39,319 bases of DNA from a virus, in IMG/VR virus record IMGVR_UViG_3300024999_000220, positions 1 to 39,319 of that record; one strand, 5' to 3'. How positions within the stretch are numbered: position 1 is the stretch's first letter; the number at the start of each line of letters is the position of its first letter. The notes under the pieces were generated by a model. It searched no databases. It saw only the letters and a program-made list of their open reading frames with translations, and was not told where the DNA came from. The position numbers were made by a program, and so were the translations under genes. Below, in pieces: positions 22,639 through 32,107 of the stretch.

Positions 22639-23441
22639 AATTATGTTGGGACAATATAAATAAACTAAGCTATGACATCACCACTGGATTATGGCTGAAC
22701 ACTATTTTTTATGCCAGAAAAGGCCGTAAATCTTTACAAAAGATTGTTCATAAGTATACATTTATAGATAAGTGCTGTTGGTGTGGTGACTCATTTTTAG
22801 GATTGTTACACAATAAAAATATGTATTGTAGTAAGTCTTGTGGTGTCTCTGCTAAACAGACGGGTAAGCCATCTCCATTATTAGGCACAAAAAAATCACA
22901 AGAGGCAACTGAAAAAACACGTAAAGGAAATCTTGGTAAAGTAAGATCTGCGCATATGTTAAAAAGATACTCATTATCTAAACTTGGTAGTAAAAACCCT
23001 ATGTATGGACGCACTGGCAACGCACATCCAGCTTATGGTAAAAAAATTGATACAAGTGCTATGAATGAGGGTTTGCGTAATTATCTTAAAGCTAATAGAT
23101 TACCGTATAACCATACAGGACACCCATTAAAAGGTGTTAAGAGGCCTAATTTTTCAGGAGAAAATGCACCTGGCTGGAAAGGGGGTGTATCTACTATTAA
23201 TGAAACTGTACGTAAAAGCATGGAATATAGACAATGGCGTTCAGAGGTTTTTATAAATAATAATTATACTTGTCAGAATTGTGATAAAAAAGGGGGTAGG
23301 CTTGTAGCACACCACATAATACCTTTTAATTATATTATGGATAACAACTTAACATCAATACTATACGATGTAAACAATGGGGTAACTTTATGTAAAACTT
23401 GTCATAAAGACATACACAAACTAATTGGTTTCAAAGTATGA
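22635..23441 (+). CDS. HNH homing endonuclease with NUMOD3 repeats
   Basis: A 268-residue nuclease. It has an N-terminal Cys cluster at 47-69 (CCWC, then CSKSC), NUMOD3-type repeats at about 75-135 (SKLGSKNPMYG and NAHPAYGKK) and an HNH domain at 195-262: CQNC at 213-216, H226-H227, N247/N248, CKTCH at 253-257 and H261. This is the architecture of phage homing endonucleases that cut intron- or endonuclease-free alleles. It overlaps both neighbours by ATGA, so it is tightly inserted between the membrane protein and the next gene. It is a candidate mobiliser of the intron at 15357, or only of itself. Confidence 0.88.
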   Translation: MKLCWDNINKLSYDITTGLWLNTIFYARKGRKSLQKIVHKYTFIDKCCWCGDSFLGLLHNKNMYCSKSCGVSAKQTGKPSPLLGTKKSQEATEKTRKGNLGKVRSAHMLKRYSLSKLGSKNPMYGRTGNAHPAYGKKIDTSAMNEGLRNYLKANRLPYNHTGHPLKGVKRPNFSGENAPGWKGGVSTINETVRKSMEYRQWRSEVFINNNYTCQNCDKKGGRLVAHHIIPFNYIMDNNLTSILYDVNNGVTLCKTCHKDIHKLIGFKV

Positions 23442-24397
23442 AAATAGATTCAAATATATTTGATATAACTAAATCAATAGCTTTAATAGCTTTTGTAGTG
23501 TTTCTGTTCATGGAGATACCAAAAATAATAAGTAGCTTCGCTGGTAATGATAAAAATCCCGTGGATGTAACCACAATAGAGAATATTGCTGTTAATGCTG
23601 CTGTGGCTACCGTAGCCGCAAACAATGCGGATATTAAAAAGTTAACTGAGCAACTTGTTGCCCAAAATAGTGTGCTATTAAAAACTATAAAAGAAAATAA
23701 AGAACGTGTAGATGAAATAGGTAGAACTACTGCCACACTTTCTGGAAAAGTAGATTGGCTAGCAAAAGAAACTGTTTATAAAGACCCAGAAAATCCTAAA
23801 AGAGACTTAGAAGAGGTTACAGTTAATTTAAATGATGCCACCGGAAAGCCGTATCCAGTAGCCGTAGTACGATTAAGTCCAAATATACAAGGTGAAGAAC
23901 GTTGGTCGGTCGAACCACATAAATTAGAAATAAAAACCGATATAGTGGAAACAACAGATGATGACGGTAACCCTAAAAGGTATGCCGAAGCATGGGTAGA
24001 AAATCACTGGTCGTCACTTGGTAAAAATGAGGATGGTACATATAAAAAATTTCCAGTAGCCCTTACTATCGACAATTGGGCAAAACGTGAAGAAAAAGAA
24101 AAGAAATTTTGGTACAGCCCAAGAATAGGTTTTTCTGGTATATTTGGTACAGCTACTGCGGTAGGTTTAGATTTAGGTTTATTTAGTTATGGTAAAACAA
24201 AAGCTGACAGTGACTGGCAGTTCATAGCCTTTGGTGCTGCCAAAGCTTCTGATACCGAAATTATGTATTTTACCCCAGTTAAATATAATGTAGGTAAACC
24301 GCTTCCTTTGATGGAAAACTTATTCATAGGACCAACAATTTATTTAGACAAAGATTCCAATTACAGTGCTGGTGTATCTATAAGCACTTTATTTTAA
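23438..24397 (+). CDS. Membrane-anchored protein with coiled coil and C-terminal beta domain
   Basis: A 319-residue protein. Residues about 14-32 (IALIAFVVFLFMEIPKII) are a membrane anchor, 60-110 are coiled coil, and 120-319 are beta-rich with aromatic and Gly residues (FWYSPRIGFSGIFGTATAVG), like an outer-membrane or barrel-type region. It overlaps the HNH gene by ATGA. It is placed among head genes, but it need not be a virion protein; a spanin-like or envelope-modifying role is one possibility. I do not recognise a family. Confidence 0.6.
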   Translation: MKIDSNIFDITKSIALIAFVVFLFMEIPKIISSFAGNDKNPVDVTTIENIAVNAAVATVAANNADIKKLTEQLVAQNSVLLKTIKENKERVDEIGRTTATLSGKVDWLAKETVYKDPENPKRDLEEVTVNLNDATGKPYPVAVVRLSPNIQGEERWSVEPHKLEIKTDIVETTDDDGNPKRYAEAWVENHWSSLGKNEDGTYKKFPVALTIDNWAKREEKEKKFWYSPRIGFSGIFGTATAVGLDLGLFSYGKTKADSDWQFIAFGAAKASDTEIMYFTPVKYNVGKPLPLMENLFIGPTIYLDKDSNYSAGVSISTLF

Positions 24398-24410
24398 GGA
24401 GAGACAGCTT

Positions 24411-24776
24411 ATGGCTTCATGGACAGATGATTACACAAGATCAAGAGCAGTTGGCGTTCCGCCGCCATATGAAATAGAAGACATTATAGGGCGTAGAGAT
24501 AATTATGATAAAATAGTTACTTCTACTATAACTGTTAGTGGCACACCCACACTGCTACCTGCAACTCCTTTACATAATAGAAATTATGTAAAGGTTATAA
24601 ATATAGGCACTGTTGATGTGTCTATTATAACTGCCTCTGGTGTGTCGGCTGCTGATGGTATATTAGTAGCCGGTTCTGGGGGTGAATGGGAAGATGTAAC
24701 AAATGCACCACTATATATAGTAAGTACAGGACTAGATTCCGAAGTAAGGGTTTATGAAAGATACACAAGAGTTTAA
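24411..24776 (+). CDS. Small virion-like structural protein
   Basis: A 121-residue protein with a beta-sandwich pattern in residues 35-121 (VSGTPTLLPATPL, NYVKVINIGTVDVSI) and a charged N-terminus. A GGAG site precedes the start. It lies between the membrane-anchored protein and the portal gene, so a small head component is likely. No family recognised. Confidence 0.55.
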   Translation: MASWTDDYTRSRAVGVPPPYEIEDIIGRRDNYDKIVTSTITVSGTPTLLPATPLHNRNYVKVINIGTVDVSIITASGVSAADGILVAGSGGEWEDVTNAPLYIVSTGLDSEVRVYERYTRV

Positions 24777-24794
24777 TACTAAGGGGCTTAAATA

Positions 24795-26597
24795 ATGGAT
24801 TTAAATAAACTAACAAGTGAACTACAAGAAAAATATCCTGATGTGGGTATAAGAAGTATAGAGCTGGATGAAGCTAATGGTAAATCTATGTTCTACTTAC
24901 AGCCAACTAAAAAGTCCTTGGCTTTTCTGGAAAAACCAGGTGACGCTGTAACACCTAGGATACATCAGGCAACAGCCTCCACAATAACAAGAGATGCTAT
25001 AAGCAGATCTTTATTAGATATTGGTTTGGCCAAAGATCCTTATGATGAGACCCCGCAAGATGCTTATAAAAAGGCTATTAGGTATTACTACACAGATCCA
25101 ATTGTAGGTACCACAACAAACTTAATGGCTTCCTTAGCAGTAAAGGGGTTTGAATTAGATATAGATGATGAGAATATTAAGAATTTTTATGACACTTGGA
25201 TATTTGATATCGCTATGGATGAAGTTTTAGAATGGATATTTTTAGACTTTTTTAAAGTAGGGCAGGTAACTACTTACAAAGTAGTAGCAAAATATGAACC
25301 AAGAGTATCTACTCTTTCACCTGCACCAGGAAAATCATTAAAAAAGACAGCTAATTTAGAAACAGCCGCGGCTAAAAAAATATGGTCAAAAGGGCATCTT
25401 CCCATAGCCTACACAGTATTAAATCCAGCATTGGTAACCATAGACGGCAATTTACTCTTCGACAGTGTGTCAGTTAAACTCACAACACCCACAGAATTAA
25501 AAGATCTACTTAAAAAGCCTTCCAGCACTTTGACCGAAGAAGAGAAAATACTGATTAAATCCCTTCCCAGTGATTTAAGGGCCGCCGCAGAAAGTGGTAA
25601 AGAGTTACAACTGGATTCTAGGTTAGTAAGCACTATTACTTATAGAAAACAACCTTATGAACGTTATGCAAGACCTAAACTTACTAGGGTGTTCGATTCC
25701 TTAAACTATAAAAAAGCATTACGTGAGGCTGATTTAAGTACACTAGATGGTATATCTAACTATATACTAAAAATCACTGTGGGTAATGACGAATATCCAG
25801 TAACGTCACAAGCAGAATTAGAAGCAGTAGCCGCGTTATTTAATACCCCAAGTAAATCCTTCGATGTTGTATGGAACCACACATTAAAAGTAGAAAAAAT
25901 AGTTAGCCCTGAAATTTCATCTATTTTAGGCAAAACTAAATATGAACAAGTGAATGAGGACATTACTGGTGGTTTAGGTATGACTAGGGCCCTTATAGAC
26001 GGTGTTGGTAATTTCAGTGCTGATAGTGTTAATATGGTTATTAAGGGGGTATTGGAAGAAATTGAATATGCCCGCCGCCAAGTAAGTAGGTGGCTGTACA
26101 AAGAATTTAGGCAGATAGCTGAGGCTATGGGTTTTGAAAGATTTCCGAAAGTTAGATGGGATAATAGTATATTAAAGGATATCATTCTATATATGAGTAC
26201 TATATCACAGTTAGTAGATAGAAGGATGCTTAGCTATCAAACAGCCTTAGAATTATTAGGTTTTGATTATCCTAATGAACTTAATAATATGACTAATGAA
26301 TTTCAATTAGTTCAGGATGGTATATTTGGGATTGCTGGTAGTCCATGGCAGCAGGCTAAAACACAGGACGTTCAAGGGGCTCCTGTTGGAACACCTTCTA
26401 ATGGTAGACCTTCAGGTAAAGTTACATCACCCACTAATAAAAAAGAAACAGATCCACAGAAACTAACTAAAAAACCTGCAAAGGCACCTAAGTCAGAAGC
26501 GTCGTTAAATACAATAGAATACATAGTAAAAGATTTATCAGAAGAAGAATATAGTACTTTTTTACAGCAATTGGATTCTATTAGAAACAGTAATTAA
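24795..26597 (+). CDS. Portal protein
   Basis: A 600-residue protein with the typical portal layout: an N-terminal wing (DPIVGTTTNLMASLAVKGFE, then DEVLEWIFLDFFKVGQV), a central stem and crown region, and a helical C-terminal region (YARRQVSRWLYKEFRQIAEAMGF). The C-terminal tail is Lys/Pro/Thr-rich. It forms the dodecameric ring at the head vertex through which DNA is packaged by the terminase encoded upstream. Length, order and motifs fit; the call is by pattern and context. AGGGG precedes the start. Confidence 0.85.
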   Translation: MDLNKLTSELQEKYPDVGIRSIELDEANGKSMFYLQPTKKSLAFLEKPGDAVTPRIHQATASTITRDAISRSLLDIGLAKDPYDETPQDAYKKAIRYYYTDPIVGTTTNLMASLAVKGFELDIDDENIKNFYDTWIFDIAMDEVLEWIFLDFFKVGQVTTYKVVAKYEPRVSTLSPAPGKSLKKTANLETAAAKKIWSKGHLPIAYTVLNPALVTIDGNLLFDSVSVKLTTPTELKDLLKKPSSTLTEEEKILIKSLPSDLRAAAESGKELQLDSRLVSTITYRKQPYERYARPKLTRVFDSLNYKKALREADLSTLDGISNYILKITVGNDEYPVTSQAELEAVAALFNTPSKSFDVVWNHTLKVEKIVSPEISSILGKTKYEQVNEDITGGLGMTRALIDGVGNFSADSVNMVIKGVLEEIEYARRQVSRWLYKEFRQIAEAMGFERFPKVRWDNSILKDIILYMSTISQLVDRRMLSYQTALELLGFDYPNELNNMTNEFQLVQDGIFGIAGSPWQQAKTQDVQGAPVGTPSNGRPSGKVTSPTNKKETDPQKLTKKPAKAPKSEASLNTIEYIVKDLSEEEYSTFLQQLDSIRNSN

Positions 26598-26671
26598 CTA
26601 ACTTACTAAGTAAGTATAAAGTTTAAGTATTTAAATAAGAAGTCATTACATAATTATCCGGAGGTTTAATT

Positions 26672-27811
26672 GTGAAAGAAATTAATAATAAATTTTATAT
26701 GGAAGCCAAAATAGATTTGGTGGAAGAAACAGAGGCTCTCAGAAAAGAAGTCTCTTCTGTAATTAAACTTCCAGATAAAAGCAATAAACAACCAGATCTT
26801 CAATATTTTAGTGCTTTGTTTGTAAGTAGTGGTACTAATTTAAATTTAGCGCATTTTCTACCATCAGAGTTAGTTTTGGCTTCTGGATCAATCACCAGCA
26901 AAGCTGTCGATGTTGAACACGAAGAAGCAGATATCATCGGTCATATTTATGACTACGCTTTTGTAGATGCAGACGGCAATAAACTGGATGTTCAAGAATT
27001 AGCCAGTATGGAAAAAGCATCATTAGATACCTCTGATATGCACATATTAATAGCTGGCATTATCTATAAAAGTAGATTTCCAAATATAGCTAAGGAAGTT
27101 TCCGATAATCAATGGAAAGTTAGTATGGAAGCATATTACCAAAGCTATGATGTAAAAATAGGTAATCTTATCTTAGATAAAAAAGAAGCAGATTTATTGG
27201 GCTTCCCCACAGAAAAATCAACTGCTTTTGGTACTATGGTTAAAGTAGTAAAAAAGGGTGTTGAGATAGCCAGTGGTAAAGCTGCGAGGGTATTAAGAGG
27301 GATATGCTTTTCTGGTGTGGGTATTGTTAAAAATCCAGCTAATCCTCCCTCTGTAATATTAGAAACTGCAACACAAAAAGACAATGCTGTTACAAATCAA
27401 GACGAGCCCCTAATACTAGACTATGACAAAGTAACTGAAATAGCTAATAATGTAACCTCCTCTAATATAGAGGATGAAAAAACAATAGAAGATGTTAAAG
27501 AAAAATCAGAGTTAGTTTACACAGATACAATAGGTATATGTGTAAATTATAAAAAAAGACTTATAGATAGTATAACACAAGATCAAAATAGTAATGTTTT
27601 AAAAGAAAATTGGTGTACAGCTTATGATCAGCAATGTACTTCTTTTTCTAGGGATACTTCTGATCCAGATTGTTTAAGACATCAAATACCCGCGCTTGCC
27701 ACCGCGTGTGTAAATGATTTATTAAATAAGAAAGAAGCAGAAGCTAAACGCAGCCAATTAATTGATGACTTATTAAAGAAAGTTAACAAGGCTAAACAAG
27801 GTTTATATTAA
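26672..27811 (+). CDS. Prohead maturation protease-like protein with C-terminal extension
   Basis: A 379-residue protein starting at GTG (26672) after a strong GGAGG. Residues 40-235 fit a capsid maturation protease: H83 in DVEHEEADIIGHI and S151 in WKVSMEAYY are the likely catalytic His and Ser, and GVGIVKNPANP at about 216-226 is the typical final strand. Residues 250-379 are a charged, helical extension with four Cys, possibly scaffold-like. It would trim the scaffold and shell proteins after assembly. Position between portal and capsid genes supports this. Confidence 0.75.
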   Translation: MKEINNKFYMEAKIDLVEETEALRKEVSSVIKLPDKSNKQPDLQYFSALFVSSGTNLNLAHFLPSELVLASGSITSKAVDVEHEEADIIGHIYDYAFVDADGNKLDVQELASMEKASLDTSDMHILIAGIIYKSRFPNIAKEVSDNQWKVSMEAYYQSYDVKIGNLILDKKEADLLGFPTEKSTAFGTMVKVVKKGVEIASGKAARVLRGICFSGVGIVKNPANPPSVILETATQKDNAVTNQDEPLILDYDKVTEIANNVTSSNIEDEKTIEDVKEKSELVYTDTIGICVNYKKRLIDSITQDQNSNVLKENWCTAYDQQCTSFSRDTSDPDCLRHQIPALATACVNDLLNKKEAEAKRSQLIDDLLKKVNKAKQGLY

Positions 27812-27837
27812 TAAAATAAGTTAAGGAGGATTAAATT

Positions 27838-28260
27838 ATGGGTTCTATCGGACAACCGTTGACTGGCGAAAGAGCCAGCACACCTAAAGTATGTAAAATA
27901 ATGGGTGATGATAGAGCTACTATGGTTTATCGTAATTTAGGTAATAACCATTCAGCCCCTTATTTATGGGCTGATGAAATCACTGTAATTAGTGGTGCAA
28001 CAACAGCCGTTGTTGCTAGTGGAATTAAATTCCATGGTTACGACTTAGCTTCATACGGTAAATTTGTAGCTACTCCAGAAGGTGATGTAGGCAGCTGCTA
28101 CATCTCAAAAGATAAAGTAAACAATGTTGTTACTGTGGTATGTTCTACTGCTGCCGCCAGTGACACAGTTGTGGTTGTACATGCACAGTTAGGTGTAAAT
28201 CCTGACTTAACAAATATGAGTTGTCGCGGTAATACCGGCGCTTCTCAGATGTTGCCGTAG
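27838..28260 (+). CDS. Head decoration-like structural protein
   Basis: A 140-residue beta-rich protein with strands such as EITVISGATTAVVASGIKF and NNVVTVVCSTAAASDTVVVV. A very strong AAGGAGG site precedes the start, fitting high expression. Its location between protease and scaffold and its composition suggest a head decoration or vertex protein; no family is recognised. Confidence 0.55.
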   Translation: MGSIGQPLTGERASTPKVCKIMGDDRATMVYRNLGNNHSAPYLWADEITVISGATTAVVASGIKFHGYDLASYGKFVATPEGDVGSCYISKDKVNNVVTVVCSTAAASDTVVVVHAQLGVNPDLTNMSCRGNTGASQMLP

Positions 28261-28359
28261 TTTTATTTTAAACTAGTTGGTTTGGAAAAGGATTAAAGGT
28301 TGGTATTAAAAAAAATAAGTTTAACTTTATATATTTAAAGAACATTAGGAGGTTTATAA

Positions 28360-29082
28360 ATGGAAGATAAATTCAAAAAAGATGTCGAAGTTTTAATAAA
28401 GGCAATCTTTTCAGAAAAAGAAGAGGCCGCAATGAAGCAGAAAACGGAAGAAGCTCTTCAAACCTCTGCTAACACTATTGACGAATTAGCTACCGCTTTG
28501 GAAGAAAAAAGCGCCGAGATTCTTGTAAAAGAAGAGACTGTAGCTACTTTGAATAAAACCGTTGAAGAACTCAAAAGTGAGCTTGAGGCAGCTAAACTTG
28601 AGAAATCAACTGTTGCTGAGAAATTAGCTGGTGTAGAGGCCGAAATAGAAAAGATGCGGAAAGACAAAGCTGCTGAAGTTAGAATGCTTGCATTAGAAAC
28701 GGCAGGCATCCTTCGTAAGGACAAAGAATCTCAGATTGCCAAAGTTAGAGAAATGTCTGATGAGGAATTTGCCGCTTATAAAGACGAGCTAGTCTCTATT
28801 AGAGAGGCTGTGATGGCCGAAATGGAAGCAGCTAAAAAAGAAGCAGATGAAAAAGCAGCCGCCGCTGCTGAAGCAAAAATCAAAGAAGATGAAGCTAATA
28901 AAGCCGCCGCCGCTGCAAATAGTACAAATCAAAATCTTGGGGCTGTACCTCCTGCTAATATAGATCCTAATAAGGCTGTATCAGCTGCTTTAAACTTGGA
29001 GGGGGTTCCTTCAGATGATGTGAAGGCTAAATACAGTAAACTAGGCCAGGCAATGGCAGATATGTTTAAAAAATCTGAATAA
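28360..29082 (+). CDS. Capsid scaffold protein
   Basis: A 240-residue, Glu/Lys/Ala-rich, almost entirely helical protein with long coiled-coil heptads (TVATLNKTVEELKSELEAAK at about 62-81) and Ala/Glu-rich stretches near 165-190. The C-terminal region is short and basic. This composition and the place just before the capsid genes are typical of internal scaffolds, which are removed by the maturation protease. AGGAGG precedes the start. Confidence 0.8.
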   Translation: MEDKFKKDVEVLIKAIFSEKEEAAMKQKTEEALQTSANTIDELATALEEKSAEILVKEETVATLNKTVEELKSELEAAKLEKSTVAEKLAGVEAEIEKMRKDKAAEVRMLALETAGILRKDKESQIAKVREMSDEEFAAYKDELVSIREAVMAEMEAAKKEADEKAAAAAEAKIKEDEANKAAAAANSTNQNLGAVPPANIDPNKAVSAALNLEGVPSDDVKAKYSKLGQAMADMFKKSE

Positions 29083-29106
29083 TTAGAGGTAAGGAGGAAA
29101 ACAGAT

Positions 29107-29742
29107 ATGTTTATACCAAGACACTCTGTAGTAGAAAATCAATTCTGTAAATATGCAGCTCAAACAGCAACCGGTTCCGCTGGTGTTGGTGGTGTAGTTG
29201 CTTATGCAGGTTCTATTGTATATTTGAACTCTGCTGCTGTAAATCAGGAAGCAGAAGTCATTAAGATGTCACACGCCGCCGCTGCTGAAGTACCTTTTGG
29301 TTTTATCATGCAAAAAGTCAAAACAGGTTATCATCAGGTTCATCCTGCTGGTTACGTTATGCCTGGTGACCTGGGTTCAAGTGATGTTATTGCGCAGCCT
29401 ACTTATAGTTCTGCTGGTGTTATTACTGGTACAAAAGAAGCGCCGGTCGGTGTAGCCCATCTCGGTATTTGGGATACAGTACATTATACATGTACCATGT
29501 TAGCTAGTGTTGTACAGACCGCTATGACCCCTGGTTTAGCTCTGTTTGCCGCCGCCGATGAGGCAAAATTAACAAACAGTACTACTAATTCAGATGGTGC
29601 AACTGATGCAGCTACCGGTGCTAGATGTACTGGTAATACTACTGTTGTAGCCCGTGTAGTTAAGGGCGCCAGTGTTGCTAAGTGCCAAGCTAATATTGAT
29701 AATACTGTTTTATACCCTATTAGAGTAAAGCTGTTAATTTAG
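29107..29742 (+). CDS. Capsid decoration or minor head protein
   Basis: A 211-residue Ala/Gly/Thr/Val-rich beta protein without transmembrane segments (FGFIMQKVKTGYHQVHPAG, GVAHLGIWDTVHYTC). A very strong GGAGG site precedes the start. Directly upstream of the major capsid gene, this is the usual place for a head decoration protein. The family is not recognised with certainty. Confidence 0.65.
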   Translation: MFIPRHSVVENQFCKYAAQTATGSAGVGGVVAYAGSIVYLNSAAVNQEAEVIKMSHAAAAEVPFGFIMQKVKTGYHQVHPAGYVMPGDLGSSDVIAQPTYSSAGVITGTKEAPVGVAHLGIWDTVHYTCTMLASVVQTAMTPGLALFAAADEAKLTNSTTNSDGATDAATGARCTGNTTVVARVVKGASVAKCQANIDNTVLYPIRVKLLI

Positions 29743-29808
29743 TAAGTTAAATCGGATTAAAGTAAATTAATACTTCCGAAAATAAATATTTAAAGGAGCA
29801 AATAAATC

Positions 29809-30879
29809 ATGGAAAAACATGAAATGCAAGAACTTTTTAAGGCCACAGCTAATGTGCAGACCCCAGAAGGTTTGGCCGCTTATAGGGCATTCGCCGCCGC
29901 TTTGACTGTACCTATTTTGCAAAAGATTGAGTTGGAGTCGGTTATGCGACAGTTATTTACTGTTGAACGCCTCGGGCCAGGTGCACAGGCTGTATACCCA
30001 GTAGCTGAAGATTTTGAGATACCTGTTTGGGTTCTCCCAGGTCTTGGTTATGTTGCCCAAAACTTCATCGAAGGTATCGGTGAAGAAGTAAACATACCTA
30101 CTTTTACTATCGCCTCTTCGGCTGATTGGAAAATCACCTATGCCAGAGACTCACGTATAGATATTCCGCAACGTGCTGCTGCACGTGTAGCTAAAGACTT
30201 AGCTAACTATGAAGAAGAAAGTGGTTGGCGGGTAATAGTACCTGCAGCAACATCTTCTTTTTCAGGTAAGGGTCTGCTTGGTTCTAGACCGGCACCTATT
30301 TACGAGATATCCCCTGGGTCAACTGGTGCTGGTTATCTATCAAAAGAACTTATCAATAAAATGATTACTGGTTTTAAACGTACTGGTCGTAAACTCACAG
30401 ACCTTTATATCAGCCCAGAAGATGCAGCTGATATCCGTGAATGGACTGATACCGATATTGATCCGATAACCCGAAGAGAAATCTTCCAGGTAGCTGGTAT
30501 GGGTCAGATTTGGGGTGTTGTAATGCATGAAATTCAACATCTTGGCGCTACCGGTCTTTACAATATCAACGACAATACGTCTGCTTACGGCAAGTTTACT
30601 GCTGATAGCAGCAACCAGTACAATTCCTACACATTAGAGCACGGTAATATTACCGCAGCTGATGGTACAATAGCTACTCTTGGAGAGACTCAGATTTATG
30701 GCTTTGATATGTCTGTAAATGATTCTCTTGTAATGCCTGTTAGAAAAGAGTTTGAGGCAATTGAAGATCCTGTTTTACTTCGCCAGCAAAAACAAGGCTT
30801 TTTTGGTTGGGCAGAGCTTGGATTCGCGTGTCTCGATAGCCGTATGTTGGGCATGGGTATAATTGACCGTTCCCTGTAA
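29809..30879 (+). CDS. Major capsid protein (HK97-fold type)
   Basis: A 356-residue protein. An N-terminal helical region (LAAYRAFAAALTVPIL) precedes a P-loop/P-domain-like mixed region; residues 75-125 have an E-loop-like stretch, and YISPEDAADIREW at about 200-212 is typical of the spine helix region in this family. A terminal ILEDPVLLRQQKQGFFGWAEL-like segment is followed by a short tail. AAAGGAG precedes the start and a strong terminator follows. Position after protease, scaffold and decoration genes makes the call firm. Confidence 0.88.
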   Translation: MEKHEMQELFKATANVQTPEGLAAYRAFAAALTVPILQKIELESVMRQLFTVERLGPGAQAVYPVAEDFEIPVWVLPGLGYVAQNFIEGIGEEVNIPTFTIASSADWKITYARDSRIDIPQRAAARVAKDLANYEEESGWRVIVPAATSSFSGKGLLGSRPAPIYEISPGSTGAGYLSKELINKMITGFKRTGRKLTDLYISPEDAADIREWTDTDIDPITRREIFQVAGMGQIWGVVMHEIQHLGATGLYNINDNTSAYGKFTADSSNQYNSYTLEHGNITAADGTIATLGETQIYGFDMSVNDSLVMPVRKEFEAIEDPVLLRQQKQGFFGWAELGFACLDSRMLGMGIIDRSL

Positions 30880-30900
30880 TATGCTATAATTGTTTTACAC

Positions 30901-30946
30901 ACCCTACACAGCCATTAACTAGTGCTGTGTAGGGTATTTTTATTTT
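30901..30946 (+). terminator. Strong intrinsic terminator after the major capsid gene
   Basis: A perfect 12-base stem, ACCCTACACAGC (30901-30912) with GCTGTGTAGGGT (30924-30935), and an 11-base loop are followed by ATTTTTATTTT. This closes the head operon and matches the need for high capsid expression with reduced read-through into the tail genes. Confidence 0.92.
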
Positions 30947-31134
30947 ATGTATAAGCATACATTTTATCTCAAAAGTTCCAAACAAAAAGCATGTAATAAT
31001 TGTAAGTGGTTGGTTATAAAATTAGTAATATGTTAAAATACAATGTTTTACATCTTATATCTGTACAATTAAGTAACCTATCTATATATAGAATATAAAT
31101 AACTTTAATTAACCTTATACTTATATGTGGCCTT

Positions 31135-31458
31135 GTGTATTATATACTATTTTTTATACTTATACCATTATCGATAGAAGCAACTACTGAATTAGTAAGT
31201 AAATCAGAATTTTTTTCTCCTGTAAGAGAATGGGTTTTTAATAAGAAAAGTAAAAAAGTTTTTAATTTTATACACTCTGTCCTTGATTGCCCTTATTGTT
31301 TGTCGGTTTGGGTAAGTATGTTTTCTACACTATTTTTTTATTTGGTTTTATATGGGTATTTACCAAGTATACTTTTAATATTACCAACGATTTTAATTTT
31401 TCATAGGCTATCAAACATAATACATTTTAGTATAGATAGGCTGTGGGGAGTGAAGTAA
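31135..31458 (+). CDS. Small membrane protein, DUF1360-like
   Basis: A 107-residue protein starting at GTG; no good ribosome binding site is visible, so the start is uncertain. Membrane segments are at about residues 2-14 and 60-95. A DCPYCLSVWVSMF motif at about 51-63 and HRLSNIIHF near the end match the DUF1360 family seen in phages and bacteria. The function is unknown. It lies alone between the head terminator and the tail genes. Confidence 0.6.
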   Translation: MYYILFFILIPLSIEATTELVSKSEFFSPVREWVFNKKSKKVFNFIHSVLDCPYCLSVWVSMFSTLFFYLVLYGYLPSILLILPTILIFHRLSNIIHFSIDRLWGVK

Positions 31459-31524
31459 ATAAGTACAATTAGCATTAAGGTAAACTACAGGAAAAGGTAA
31501 ACTAAAAAAGAAAAGGAGATTATT

Positions 31525-32031
31525 ATGATTGGTTATATACAAAACATTACATCTGGGTGGGCCCACGCTATGAAGCGTGCTATTAGGCCTGGTGGTAAGA
31601 TTGAATTGGACGAGCTGTACATACAGTACGGCAAGAAGCATGCAATAGAGGAAGGTGCGCCTTTTATAGAGTGGCTTAAATCTATAAAATTACGTGATCC
31701 TAACAGATGGAAAATAGTTTATGATGACGGAACAAGAGTCACCCCAGAAGTAGCGGTTGAAGTAAACAATACTGTGGAAGGTGCAGCAAAAAATGAAGAA
31801 AGTAAAGTTAGTAGTAGAAAAACAGACCATGTAACTCCAATAGTGCCCAAAGGGATATCGGTCTCTGACTTAGTAGGACTTCCAGTTAGAAAGGCAAGAG
31901 ATATGATGCCACAACTAACAGATGTAAAACTTTTACAGTATGCTCTTCAACAAGCTTCTTCTTTATCAAACAAAGACAGTCTTTGTCGTATTTTGAGAAA
32001 GCGCATTACAGAACTAAAAATAGCCAGGTAG
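31525..32031 (+). CDS. Conserved phage hypothetical protein
   Basis: A 168-residue protein with a strong GGAG site. The N-terminal 50 residues contain AIRPGGKIELDELYIQYG, a pattern I have seen in phage structural clusters. The middle is charged and linker-like, and the C-terminal 50 residues are basic and helical (KDSLCRILRKRITELKIAR). A neck or connector role is possible but unproven. An 11-base direct repeat lies just upstream. Confidence 0.55.
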   Translation: MIGYIQNITSGWAHAMKRAIRPGGKIELDELYIQYGKKHAIEEGAPFIEWLKSIKLRDPNRWKIVYDDGTRVTPEVAVEVNNTVEGAAKNEESKVSSRKTDHVTPIVPKGISVSDLVGLPVRKARDMMPQLTDVKLLQYALQQASSLSNKDSLCRILRKRITELKIAR

Positions 32032-32107
32032 CATAAAATTCTACTAGGTTTTTGAACTAATCTACGCTGGCGTCTAACAATTTACACAATTTTGGAGGAA
32101 ACCTATT

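Noticed and set aside
22635-23441. HNH protein as a packaging-type HNH near terminase (HK97 gp74 type)
   Set aside because: The protein is 268 residues with NUMOD3-type repeats, the pattern of homing endonucleases, whereas packaging HNH proteins are shorter and lack them.
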